From CAMAXB01 sp964476565 (lineage in GTDB: Bacteria > Verrucomicrobiota > Verrucomicrobiia > Opitutales > Opitutaceae): a stretch of 64,000 nucleotides of DNA. The stretch spans positions 1-64,000 of the forward strand of contig CAYZBG010000013.1 in assembly GCA_964476565.1 (NCBI GenBank). The letters run 5' to 3'. Shown one piece after another: positions 17,674 to 26,193 of this stretch. Each line of letters begins with the position of its first letter. Position 1 is the stretch's first letter. Below the pieces are notes generated by a model. That model did no database searches. It was not told the origin of the DNA and saw only the letters and a program-made list of their open reading frames with translations. Made by a program: the position numbers and the translations under genes.

Positions 17674-19104
17674 CACGGAGACGGCCGGCTCGCCGGCCGG
17701 CGTACCGAAGCTGGCCAACGGAACCGGCAGCGGGCGGCTGATCTCTTCGAGACGGTAGCCAAATCCCGGCCCGCGAATGCTGTCCAACGTGAGGTGTCCG
17801 TCACGACGATGGAAAAGGCCCGGGTGCACCTTTGCCTCCGGCTCAGATGCTTGGGGATAGAACTGCGCGGCGTTGCTCTCGACCCCCATGATGGTGCCCA
17901 CGTGGGCGGCGAGCTGCACGTGCGGCAGCATTGCCAGCATGGGATTGGTCAGATCCTGCACCATCAGGGTCATGCCGTGGGCTTTGCCCCAGCAGGCGGC
18001 GAGCAGCGCCCCGGTCTGCGTCTTGCAGGTCTTGAGGGCGACGCTGGTCCAGCCGAGCTCGCGCCCCAGGGCCACATGCTCCCAGTCGTGCGCACTCTCG
18101 TCCATGAAGAGCGGCTTCCGCGCCGAGATCGCATGGACGTCGAGCGGATGGCGATGCAGGTCGTACGGAAACGGCTGCTCCACGTAGAGGATGCTCTTGT
18201 AGATCTCCGGATGCTCCGCCATCAGCCGGTCGAGGAAACCCACGACGTAGTCGACGCTCTCGGCGGTGCAGTTGAAATCGGCCGTGAGCCAGGGCACCTC
18301 CAGTTCCCGGGCGATGCGACCGACGTGAACCGTCCGTTCGTAATCCCAATCGAAATCGTCGCCGCGCAACTTGAACTTCAGGCACTTCAATCCGTCCCGC
18401 CGGATCCAGTCGGCGAGCAGCACGGGGTGTCCGTCCTTCGGTTCGTTGCCGGTCAGTTCACCGGGCAGGACCGCGTCGAGACCGCCCACGAGGTGCCAGA
18501 CCGGCAGGCGGGTCGGCACCGGATCGACAAAGAAGTCACGCGGATAACGTCCGGCGAAACTCACCTGGGTGCCGGCCGCCGGCGTGAGATAGGCGGAGAG
18601 ATCGCGATTGAGATAGTCCGGTCCGTAGGTCTCGTACACCGGACGTCCCACGCTGACACCGAACGCATCATGCAGGGCCAGGTCGAAGGCCGAGCAGCAG
18701 ACCAGCGCGGCGAGCCAGGGCATCGGCTCGGCCAACGTCGACGCGGCGTTGAACTGGCGCCACGCATCCACCAGGGCCTCCTTCTGGAACGCATGCCCGA
18801 CCTCGAGCGGATCGCCGATCCGATCGAAGGACGCCCAGCGTTTCGCGAGCACGCCGGAAAACGCAAGCAAGGCGCGTTCCCGCTCCTCGAACGACAAGGT
18901 GCTCGGCCAGACCCAGGTGACCGACAGGGGCGTCTCGGCCCACCCTTCGGCCTCGCGGCCGGCCCGGTTCCGCACTCGTAGGCGCACGCGGGCGCAGTGA
19001 ACCCGGTTCACCACCTCGCGCCCAAACTTCAACGGCGTGCGGGTCGTAACCGGCAGGATGAACAACGTGGCGGCGACGGGCCGGATGTCGGTCGGATGAG
19101 GCAT
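17665..19104 (-). CDS. enolase-superfamily (mandelate racemase / muconate lactonizing type) enzyme
   Basis: The 479 residues start at ATG 19104 (MPHPTDIRPVAATLF). The metal-binding barrel is clear: the base motif 'LKFKLRG' (Lys-x-Lys on strand 2), metal ligands Asp in 'TADFNC', Glu in 'LYVEQPFP' and Asp/Glu in 'FMDESAHDW', and a Lys-rich strand 'ALKTCKTQTGALLA'. Enzymes of this fold abstract an alpha proton from a carboxylate. Beside a fucose mutarotase and a dehydrogenase, an L-fuconate dehydratase-like sugar acid dehydratase is tempting. However, the Lys on the sixth strand is more like the muconate lactonizing or epimerase subgroup than the His-Asp dyad of acid-sugar dehydratases, so the reaction is left open. 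It has its own minus-strand unit, convergent with the XylR-type gene and overlapping it by 9 bases. Confidence 0.8.
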   Translation of the reverse strand: MPHPTDIRPVAATLFILPVTTRTPLKFGREVVNRVHCARVRLRVRNRAGREAEGWAETPLSVTWVWPSTLSFEERERALLAFSGVLAKRWASFDRIGDPLEVGHAFQKEALVDAWRQFNAASTLAEPMPWLAALVCCSAFDLALHDAFGVSVGRPVYETYGPDYLNRDLSAYLTPAAGTQVSFAGRYPRDFFVDPVPTRLPVWHLVGGLDAVLPGELTGNEPKDGHPVLLADWIRRDGLKCLKFKLRGDDFDWDYERTVHVGRIARELEVPWLTADFNCTAESVDYVVGFLDRLMAEHPEIYKSILYVEQPFPYDLHRHPLDVHAISARKPLFMDESAHDWEHVALGRELGWTSVALKTCKTQTGALLAACWGKAHGMTLMVQDLTNPMLAMLPHVQLAAHVGTIMGVESNAAQFYPQASEPEAKVHPGLFHRRDGHLTLDSIRGPGFGYRLEEISRPLPVPLASFGTPAGEPAVSVSR

Positions 19105-19111
19105 GGGCAGT

Positions 19112-19147
19112 AAAAAAACAACCCGGGTCGAGAGACCGGCCCGGGTC
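19112..19147 (-). terminator. intrinsic terminator after the ThuA-cytochrome gene
   Basis: Reading leftward, ACCCGGG (19146-19140) pairs with CCCGGGT (19127-19121), followed by a run of seven T within 19118-19112. It sits 22 bases beyond the stop at 19169 and just before the start of the enolase-superfamily gene at 19104, so that gene probably has its own promoter or depends on read-through. Confidence 0.7.
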
Positions 19148-19168
19148 AAGGCAGGCGTTGGCTTACGT

Positions 19169-22100
19169 TCACTGGCCCGGTGACCGGATGCCGGGTTCCT
19201 CGCTGCCGACGAGCGGTTGGGTGATGCGCAGGTAGGCGAACAGATCGCGGATCTGCTCGTCGGTCAGGTCATGGGTCAGCCCCTCGGGCATCAGGGAACG
19301 TCCCATGCTGGTGAGCACCTCGATCGCACTGCGCTCGACCGGCAGGCTGATACCGGCCATGTCGCGCAACACCACGCGCTCGCTGTCCTGGCGGGCCAGG
19401 AAGCCGGCATGCGTGGCGCCGTCCTTGGTGGTCAGGACGAACGATTCGTACCCTTCGCGGATCTCGGCGTTGGGATTGATGATCGCGAGTGCGAGCGAGG
19501 CCGACTCATCCCGCTTGAAAGACGTAAGGTCGGGACCGATCTCGCCGCCCTTGCCGTAGAACTTGTGGCACGCCAGGCACCGCTGGGCATAGAGCTCGCG
19601 CCCCGCGTAGGGGCTGCCGCGTCCGTTGCCTAGCGCCGCCAGCACGCGGGCAATCTCCGCCTCGGTCGCCTCCGGCATCGTCGTCGTGCGCCGGCCAAAG
19701 ACCCCATCGACCTCGCCGGCCAGCGACCCGTTGTCGACCAGCCGCAGGCGTTCCTGCATTTCGACCGGCACCGCCGCGGACGGCAGGCGTTGGTCCTTCA
19801 GCGCCCCGAGCAAAGCGGCCGCACTGGCACGCCGGCTGGATAACACGCTCAACGCCACGGATTGCTCCGAGGGCGTAAAGCCGGAAAACGCCGACAGCAT
19901 CGCCTCGGTCAGGCTTCCGTCTTCGTACGCCGCCGTCGCCCCAAGCGCGGCAAGCCGGAGGTCCGACGGCCGCCCGGCGATGATCTCGCGCAGGGCGCCG
20001 GCCGCCGGGGCATACGGCACTTCGCCAAACGTCGTGGCGAGACGGATACGTTCGACCATCGGCGTCGTCTCATCCACCAGCCGGCGGACGGCCTCGACGA
20101 GCGCCGCCGGATCCCGCTGGCGGACCCGCAGGGCGAGCGAACCGCCGCCGGACTTGATCAGGGCATCGACCAGCGCATCCGGTAGGGTCGGAAGGGTGCG
20201 GCCTTCGAAGGCCTGCTCGAATCCGGCCAACAGGGGCTGGCGGGCGGCGGCATCGGGCGCCAGCGAAAGGAGGCGGACGCACGCCGCATAGTCCTCCGCC
20301 GTGCCGGCGGCGGCAAAACGCCGCATCAGGCGGGGCAGGATCTCGGTTTGCACCAGGGGCTGGCGCCAAAGCTTCGATTCACCCTGTCGGTCGAAGAGCG
20401 CCAGCACGTCCGCCCGATGGGTGGCGCACTTGTCCTCGACCGCCCACCAGAGTTGGAGCGGGAGATAGGGATCGCTTTCGCCGGGATTCATCATCACCGC
20501 CGCGGCCAGGGCGAGGCCGGTGTCACCGGGCAGGCGCTTCGCCGACGCCGCCAGCTGGCTGCGCACCTCGGGATGCGTTTCCCGCTCCGCCAAGGCAACC
20601 AGCCCGGATGCAACCGCGGACGTCACCTCCGAGGCATCGGCGAGCAGGCGGGCCGTCCAGAGCCGGACATGCGGATCCGCATGCGTGAGCAATCCCAAGG
20701 CGGTGCCGTCGTCGAGGCCTCCGCTGGCCGCGAGGGCCCAAAGCGCTTCCAAGGAAAACTGGCTGACCTCATTGCCGGCGAGCTGGCGCCGCAAGGTCGG
20801 GATGATCGTGGCATCGCGACGGTCGGCGAGCAGCCGTTGCGCGGTTTCGCGCGTCCAGCGATTGTCACCGCGAAGCAGCTCCACGAGTTCGAGCGACGTC
20901 CTCGCACCCAGATCGAAGGCCGGGAGACCGGGGTTGGTCCCGGCGGCCCGCACGCGGTAGATGCGTCCGTCTTCCTTGGTGATCTGGCCCTCGTGGTTGC
21001 GGTAATGATTCACCTGCACGTCGTACCAGTCGGCCACGTAAATGGCTCCGTCGGGGCCGTGCTTGATATCGACCGGACGGAACTTCGGGTCGCCGGAGCG
21101 GATGACAAAACCCACATCCGTCGTGCCGAAGGTCGATCCCCGCGGCAGCATCTGGGCCAAGGGCAGATAGCGGTTCATCGGGTCCACGCCGATCAACTTG
21201 CCATCATACGCGGACGGCAGCGCTCCCCCTTCATAGATGATGAAATTGTGCGTGAAACGGGACACCGCCTCGTGCGGCATCGCGGGGAAGTAGCCGAAGG
21301 CGTACGGATTGGAGAGCTCGCCGTGCTTCTCGAAGCCTTTGCGGAAGTAGCCGCCTTGAACGTAGTGAAAGCCGCGGGTGTTGCCCCCGTTGTGGCCCGA
21401 GTAGACACGTCCCTTCGCATCGATTTCGCAGCCGAATGTGTTGCCACCGCCCTCGGCGAACACCTCGAAGCGGCGCGACTCCGGATGGTATCGCCAGATG
21501 CCCTGGCCCACGAGGCGGACGATCGGCTCGGTGTCGATGCCTGGACGGACGATGTCCGCTGTCACCGTCGAACCGACCGCGCCGTACAGCCAGCCGTCGG
21601 GGCCGAAGCGCAATGAATTCGCCACCGCGTGAGAGTCCTCGAAGTTGAAGCCTTCGAGGTGGACGGTCGGCGCCGCGTCCGGCACGTCGTCGCGATTGGC
21701 GTCCGGATAGAACAGCAGGTGCGGCGGCGAGAGCACCCACACGCCGCCCCGGCCGTGCGCCACCGAGGTGGTGATGTTCAAACCATCGAGGAACACGGTC
21801 TTCTTCGCAAAGGAGCCGTCGCCTTTCACATCCTCAAAGATTGCAATGCGGTCCTTGCCGCGAAACTTCGCCTTCTCAGGCGTATCGTACGGCGGCGGCG
21901 GCTTCTTGCCGTCGTACACCACGCGCCAGATGCTGTCGCGTGAGACGGCGTTGAGCCCGGCGGGCGACGGGTACTGCAGGTACTCCACCACCCACATGCG
22001 CCCGCGCTCGTCGAAGTTGAGAAACACGGGCTGCGCCACGGCCGGCTCCTGCGCGACGAGGTCGATCGCGAGGTCGGGAGGCGTGCGCAGCTGATTGACG

Positions 22101-22885
22101 CTCGCCGAAGGCGCCCCGCCGGCGGCGGCCCACCGCACCCCGTTGCGCAGCAGGGCGGTGAAGGACGGATTGGCAAAGTCAGCCGGCATGCCGAGGGAGG
22201 TGTAGAACGTCCGTCCCCCGTCATCGCGCGTGAAGGTCCAGGCCACCGGCTCGCTCTTGTCGCCCTCGACCGTGCCGATCAGCACCGGTTCGGCGCGGGG
22301 AGCAAGCGGAGTGACCTTGTACATCCAGGCCGGGGATTCGAAGGGCAGCGCCACCCCGTCGAGCAGCGGCGACGCCGGATTCGGCGCACTCATGCGACTG
22401 ATCAAACCGCGGGGATGGTAACCGCTGTAGTTGCCACCGATCACGACCCGGTCCCACTCCGGCCACTCGGAGCCGCCTTCGGGCTGGCCGTTGCGGCCCC
22501 GGGCAAAGGCATGGTTGGCCGTGCGGATGCCAACCACCGGTTTGCCCGCGAGCACGTACTTTCGCACCAGATCGAGCTGGGATTTGGGCGGAAGCCGACG
22601 GCGCACGCTGACCAGCAGCAGGTCGGCATCCTCCACCTCCTCCATCCGGTCGAAGACCGAATTGGTGACTTCGCGCCCCGCCGACACCACGACGACACGA
22701 TACTCCGGCAGGTGCTCGGCCGCGAAGGCCGGCAGGGTGCGCTCGGTTTCGTATTCGTTATCCCCGATGAGCAGGACGAGTTTTTTCCGGGCGGATTCGG
22801 GCTGGGCCGCCGTTGCGAGCGACGAGAGACCGAGGAAGCCGATGCAACCGGCGAGGACTGTGCGGAGGAGGAACGAGGACACCAT
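19169..22885 (-). CDS. ThuA - PVC membrane-bound dehydrogenase - HEAT - cytochrome c fusion protein
   Basis: The start at 22885 (MVSSFLLRTVLAGCIGFLGLSSLATA) gives 1238 residues with a signal peptide; upstream in-frame codons lack one. Residues about 34-255 are a ThuA / glutamine-amidotransferase-like domain ('LVLLIGDNEYETERTL', 'WDRVVIGGNYSGYHP'). Residues about 275-640 are a six-bladed sorbosone/glucose-dehydrogenase-like propeller of the PVC family ('VFLNFDERGRMWVVEYLQYPSP', 'FGPDGWLYGAVGS', 'IKHGPDGAIYVADWYD'). Residues about 660-1060 are HEAT-like helical repeats. The last 150 residues carry one c-type haem motif, 'CLACH', then 'GGEIGPDLT' and a typical PVC-haem C-terminus. The likely role is periplasmic oxidation of a sugar with electrons passed to the haem. 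It is co-directional with the TonB receptor upstream, 92 bases away. The substrate is unknown. Confidence 0.88.
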   Translation of the reverse strand: MVSSFLLRTVLAGCIGFLGLSSLATAAQPESARKKLVLLIGDNEYETERTLPAFAAEHLPEYRVVVVSAGREVTNSVFDRMEEVEDADLLLVSVRRRLPPKSQLDLVRKYVLAGKPVVGIRTANHAFARGRNGQPEGGSEWPEWDRVVIGGNYSGYHPRGLISRMSAPNPASPLLDGVALPFESPAWMYKVTPLAPRAEPVLIGTVEGDKSEPVAWTFTRDDGGRTFYTSLGMPADFANPSFTALLRNGVRWAAAGGAPSASVNQLRTPPDLAIDLVAQEPAVAQPVFLNFDERGRMWVVEYLQYPSPAGLNAVSRDSIWRVVYDGKKPPPPYDTPEKAKFRGKDRIAIFEDVKGDGSFAKKTVFLDGLNITTSVAHGRGGVWVLSPPHLLFYPDANRDDVPDAAPTVHLEGFNFEDSHAVANSLRFGPDGWLYGAVGSTVTADIVRPGIDTEPIVRLVGQGIWRYHPESRRFEVFAEGGGNTFGCEIDAKGRVYSGHNGGNTRGFHYVQGGYFRKGFEKHGELSNPYAFGYFPAMPHEAVSRFTHNFIIYEGGALPSAYDGKLIGVDPMNRYLPLAQMLPRGSTFGTTDVGFVIRSGDPKFRPVDIKHGPDGAIYVADWYDVQVNHYRNHEGQITKEDGRIYRVRAAGTNPGLPAFDLGARTSLELVELLRGDNRWTRETAQRLLADRRDATIIPTLRRQLAGNEVSQFSLEALWALAASGGLDDGTALGLLTHADPHVRLWTARLLADASEVTSAVASGLVALAERETHPEVRSQLAASAKRLPGDTGLALAAAVMMNPGESDPYLPLQLWWAVEDKCATHRADVLALFDRQGESKLWRQPLVQTEILPRLMRRFAAAGTAEDYAACVRLLSLAPDAAARQPLLAGFEQAFEGRTLPTLPDALVDALIKSGGGSLALRVRQRDPAALVEAVRRLVDETTPMVERIRLATTFGEVPYAPAAGALREIIAGRPSDLRLAALGATAAYEDGSLTEAMLSAFSGFTPSEQSVALSVLSSRRASAAALLGALKDQRLPSAAVPVEMQERLRLVDNGSLAGEVDGVFGRRTTTMPEATEAEIARVLAALGNGRGSPYAGRELYAQRCLACHKFYGKGGEIGPDLTSFKRDESASLALAIINPNAEIREGYESFVLTTKDGATHAGFLARQDSERVVLRDMAGISLPVERSAIEVLTSMGRSLMPEGLTHDLTDEQIRDLFAYLRITQPLVGSEEPGIRSPGQ

Positions 22886-22902
22886 GGATCGGAGATGAGA
22901 AT

Positions 22903-22932
22903 GCGGATCCGCCCGCAAAGGGGCGAATCCGC
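22903..22932 (-). other. hairpin between TonB receptor and ThuA-cytochrome genes
   Basis: Two 12-base arms, 22903-22914 and 22921-22932 (GCGGATCCGCCC and GGGCGAATCCGC), pair at 11 of 12 positions around a 6-base loop. The hairpin lies within the 92-base gap, 17 bases before the ATG at 22885. There is no T tract, so it is more likely an attenuating or mRNA-stabilising element than a full terminator; that interpretation is inference. Confidence 0.4.
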
Positions 22933-22977
22933 GAGGTTGGACATCCGGACGGAATCCGGTGGGGGCGGTGAGTGAAG

Positions 22978-25900
22978 TTATAGGCGGAAATTCATGCCGA
23001 GCGAGACCAGCGGACTCATTTCCTTGATGTTGCGCGCCCGGCCGTTGAACCACTCCGAGCCGGAGTCCGGCTCGTCGAAGATGTTGTTGAAGTCGAGGTA
23101 CGCGTCGATCTTGTCGGTCAGACGGTACATCGTCTTCACATCCACCGTCCGGCGACGAATGGTGTACCAGAGGCGGGCCTGGCTGGCGTTGTACGAGCTG
23201 AGGAACTCGTCCGTGTAGTTGTACTGCAGGCGCACGGTGATCTTGCCGCGGATGTAGGAGATGCCGGCGTTGGCCGTCATCGGATTGAATCCGGGCACCT
23301 CGCTGGTCGACTGCAGCCCGCCGCCGCTCTCGTAGTCACCTTCGATGTCCATCTTGGTGTACGTGGCGTAGGCGCCGAAGCCGCTCCAGAATCCGGGCAG
23401 GTGGGTGAACTGCTGATTGTAGTTCAGTTCAAGTCCGCGCACCCGGGCGGAGCCGCCGTTGTATTGGGTGGTCAGCGTGTAGCCGACGTAGTTGCCGCCG
23501 AAGCCATTGTCCGGCCCGCTGCCCACCACCGCCCCGCTGGCCGTGTAGATGAAGCGGTCGATCTCCTTCAGGAACACGCCTGCCGAGATGACGCCGGCCG
23601 GCTCGAAGTAATACTCGACGCTTAGGTCGAAGTTGTCGGCCCGCTGGGCCTTGAGGTTCGGGTTGGTCGTCGAGATCGTCTGGTTGTCGTCGTTGACCGT
23701 GGTGCGCGGGATCAGCTGGCCGATTCCCGGGCGGCCGATGTTGGTCGCGTAGCTCAGACGGGTGATCAGGTTGCGCACCGGCGTGTACTTGAAATGCAGA
23801 CCCGGGAAGATGTCACGGGTCTTGCCCTCCGATGTCTGGCGACGGCCATACTCCTCGCGATTGCGGCGCTCGAGTTCGGCGTCGGTGACCGGACCAACCC
23901 AGGCGGCCCGGCGGGCCTTTTCCTCGGGGGACAGGTACTGCAGGGCGCCCTCGCCCACGACCTCGGTTTCCTCGACTCGAAGGCCGCCCATGACGGAGAG
24001 CTTCCCGAGGTCGACGTTGCCCATGATGTAGGCCGCCGTGATGGTCTCCTCGAAGCGTTGCAGGCCGGTCAGTTCGGTCTGCACGTTGCGCGCCACGTCC
24101 GGTTTGAAGAGCTGGGGCGACTGAGCGAAGATCTGGTCAATGCCCACGCGGCCCTCACCCGGGAAGTTGGCGTAAGGCAGCGTCGCATAACGCGAGAGCT
24201 CCGTATCCGGAACCGGATACCCGCGGCCGAACTGGGCCAGGTTGTCGTCGTTGAGCCCGGTCGCGGGATTGATGCCCATCACGCCGTCCGGGCCGACGTA
24301 GTTGCCGCGGTAGGAATTGTCGGTCAGGTCGCGCTTCTGCTGGCGGATGCGGACGCCGGACTTAACCCAGGAAGGCGCAAGGGTGTCGAAGCGCTTCGTC
24401 GCGTTGAACGCCGCGCCGATGTAGCGGTCCTTGCTGTTGCGGATCGTGCTGTTGTAGGTGTTCGACAGGTAGGTATTGAGATCCCGCACGTCGGGTCCGG
24501 CGGTCTGGGTGACATACGGGAAGTACGGATTGTCGCGCTTCTCGATCGTGAACCCGATGCCGCGCGCCGTGTAGGCGATCTCCCGGGTGCCCGGGTAGTC
24601 GGTTTCCGCATACGACTGGTAGACGTCGTAATCGAGGTCGACCGTCTCGTACTTGTGCACGCCGCCGAGTTGGAGGTAGTTCGATTTCGCCACCTTGTTC
24701 AGGTACTGGGGAAACAGCTCGACCGTGCTGGCCGTGACCGGACGGACGGCCGTGAAGGTTTCCGTGTAGCCTGGGATGATGCCGCCCGTGCCGGTGAAGT
24801 TGCCGTTCGCATCGACGCCGGCGATCGACTGGTTGGTCTGCCAGGTTTCGCGGTACTGGGTCTTGTCTTCGTCGCTGAAGTCGACCGAGCCGTTGAGGTA
24901 GAATCGGACCTCGTCATCGAGCTTGTAGTCGAGCTTGAGGTTCGCGCCGCCACGGGTGCGGGTGATGCGCGAGTCGCGCCAGTCGAAGCTGTAGGTGTAT
25001 GCCGGTCCGTCGGTGCCGTTGGGCAGATTCTGGTAGGACTGCATCGACTCGGAGAGGATCGACGGTACGACGCGGTAGCCGAGGTTCACGGCGACGCCGA
25101 GCTTGTCGTTGAACACTTCGGAGTAGTTCAGCGAATAGCTGCGCGGTTTCGGCCAGTCGGTGTCACGCGGATCCCACGGACGCCAGATCGAGCCGATCGA
25201 GCCGCTGATGCGGCGCTCCGGCGAGCTGTCGAAGGCGCTCTTGGTGACCAGATTGACGGCGCCGCCAATCGAATCACCATCCATGTCAGGCGTAGGCGAC
25301 TTGACGACCTCCATGCGCTCGATCGCATCGGCATTCGTATGCTCGAACTGGTACTCGCGCGACGTGCCGGCCGAGGCGGCGTTGGCAGCGCGGTTGCCGT
25401 TGATCGTCACCGTATTCAGATTCTGGCTCATGCCACGGATGCGGACGTAACGGATATCGCCGTCCATCGACTGACCCTCGACGCCGGGCAGGCGGATGAG
25501 CAGGTCGGCGGGATTGCCGGCCAGATTGCCGAACGCATCGGCCGACACGATGCTCTTCACGCCCGGAGACTGGCGCTGCAGGGTGATCGCCTGCGCATTG
25601 CCCTCGCGCTCGCCGGCGACGACGAATTCGCCGAGGGTGTAGACGTCGGACGTCAGTTTGAAATCCTGGCGGATCGATCCGCCGGCCGTGACGGCCACCG
25701 ATGTCTCCACCGGATCGAGTCCGGTGTAGGACACCTGGATCAGGACCTGGCCCGGAGCGACATTGGTGAAGCGAAAGGCACCCTGCTCATCCGTGTAGAC
25801 TTCGCGGTTGCCACCTTGAACGAGCACCACCCGTGCGCCTTCCAACGTGCGGCCGGTGGCGACGTTGATCACGGTGCCGGTGACGATGCCTTGCTGGGAC

Positions 25901-25992
25901 TCCGCCGTCTGGGCGGAGGCGAGGGAAACGACTGACGGAACGGCCACAGCGGTTGCGGCCAGCCAGGTCAGCGCGGGAATCAAGCGGGTCAT
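22978..25992 (-). CDS. TonB-dependent receptor with carboxypeptidase-regulatory-like N-terminal domain
   Basis: This 1004-residue protein has a signal peptide (about residues 1-27, 'VVSLASAQ'). A carboxypeptidase-regulatory-like domain follows ('GIVTGTVINVATGRTLEGARVVL', about 35-115). Then comes a plug ('LRIR/VRIRGMSQNLNTVTING', 'IERMEVVKSPTPDMDGDSIGGAVNLVTKSAF', about 125-260) and a barrel ending 'SPLVSLGMNFRL' with a terminal hydrophobic residue. The 'DMDGDSIGGAVNLVTKSAF' block is typical of the Xanthomonas/Caulobacter-like branch of carbohydrate TonB receptors, so it differs in lineage from the other three receptors here. It lies downstream of the alcohol dehydrogenase-GH95 pair (200-base gap with a hairpin) and upstream of the ThuA-cytochrome gene. 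The probable role is oligosaccharide import. No SusD homologue accompanies it. Confidence 0.9.
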   Translation of the reverse strand: MTRLIPALTWLAATAVAVPSVVSLASAQTAESQQGIVTGTVINVATGRTLEGARVVLVQGGNREVYTDEQGAFRFTNVAPGQVLIQVSYTGLDPVETSVAVTAGGSIRQDFKLTSDVYTLGEFVVAGEREGNAQAITLQRQSPGVKSIVSADAFGNLAGNPADLLIRLPGVEGQSMDGDIRYVRIRGMSQNLNTVTINGNRAANAASAGTSREYQFEHTNADAIERMEVVKSPTPDMDGDSIGGAVNLVTKSAFDSSPERRISGSIGSIWRPWDPRDTDWPKPRSYSLNYSEVFNDKLGVAVNLGYRVVPSILSESMQSYQNLPNGTDGPAYTYSFDWRDSRITRTRGGANLKLDYKLDDEVRFYLNGSVDFSDEDKTQYRETWQTNQSIAGVDANGNFTGTGGIIPGYTETFTAVRPVTASTVELFPQYLNKVAKSNYLQLGGVHKYETVDLDYDVYQSYAETDYPGTREIAYTARGIGFTIEKRDNPYFPYVTQTAGPDVRDLNTYLSNTYNSTIRNSKDRYIGAAFNATKRFDTLAPSWVKSGVRIRQQKRDLTDNSYRGNYVGPDGVMGINPATGLNDDNLAQFGRGYPVPDTELSRYATLPYANFPGEGRVGIDQIFAQSPQLFKPDVARNVQTELTGLQRFEETITAAYIMGNVDLGKLSVMGGLRVEETEVVGEGALQYLSPEEKARRAAWVGPVTDAELERRNREEYGRRQTSEGKTRDIFPGLHFKYTPVRNLITRLSYATNIGRPGIGQLIPRTTVNDDNQTISTTNPNLKAQRADNFDLSVEYYFEPAGVISAGVFLKEIDRFIYTASGAVVGSGPDNGFGGNYVGYTLTTQYNGGSARVRGLELNYNQQFTHLPGFWSGFGAYATYTKMDIEGDYESGGGLQSTSEVPGFNPMTANAGISYIRGKITVRLQYNYTDEFLSSYNASQARLWYTIRRRTVDVKTMYRLTDKIDAYLDFNNIFDEPDSGSEWFNGRARNIKEMSPLVSLGMNFRL

Positions 25993-26155
25993 GGGGAATC
26001 AGGGGTTGGGGTCGTGCGCCGCGTCAGGCCGGGCGAAGGGGGCCGCACCGGCCGTGGGTGATAACGCTGCACAAGATGACGACGCTCTTGGGAAACGGGA
26101 CGCATCGCCGGCATTCAACGGGCAATTTGTGCCTTCTTATGCCCGGTTTTGTTCA

Positions 26156-26187
26156 CCGCCTGGGGGCGCGTTTCCGCCCCCGGGCGG
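26156..26187 (-). terminator. G+C-rich hairpin just after the GH95 stop
   Basis: CCGCC-T-GGGGGCG (26156-26168) pairs with CGCCCCC-G-GGCGG (26175-26187) around a six-base loop, starting six bases beyond the stop at 26194. It has no T tract. It may partly terminate transcription before the TonB receptor gene at 25992, or protect the 3' end. Confidence 0.45.
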
Positions 26188-26193
26188 CTTAGC

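Noticed and set aside
25440..25460. GGATATCG resembling part of the shared operator
   Set aside because: It lies inside the TonB receptor coding sequence and lacks the second half of the repeat.
23794..25935. 713-residue plus-strand open frame opposite the second TonB receptor
   Set aside because: Shadow frame; the minus strand encodes a full receptor with plug and barrel motifs.
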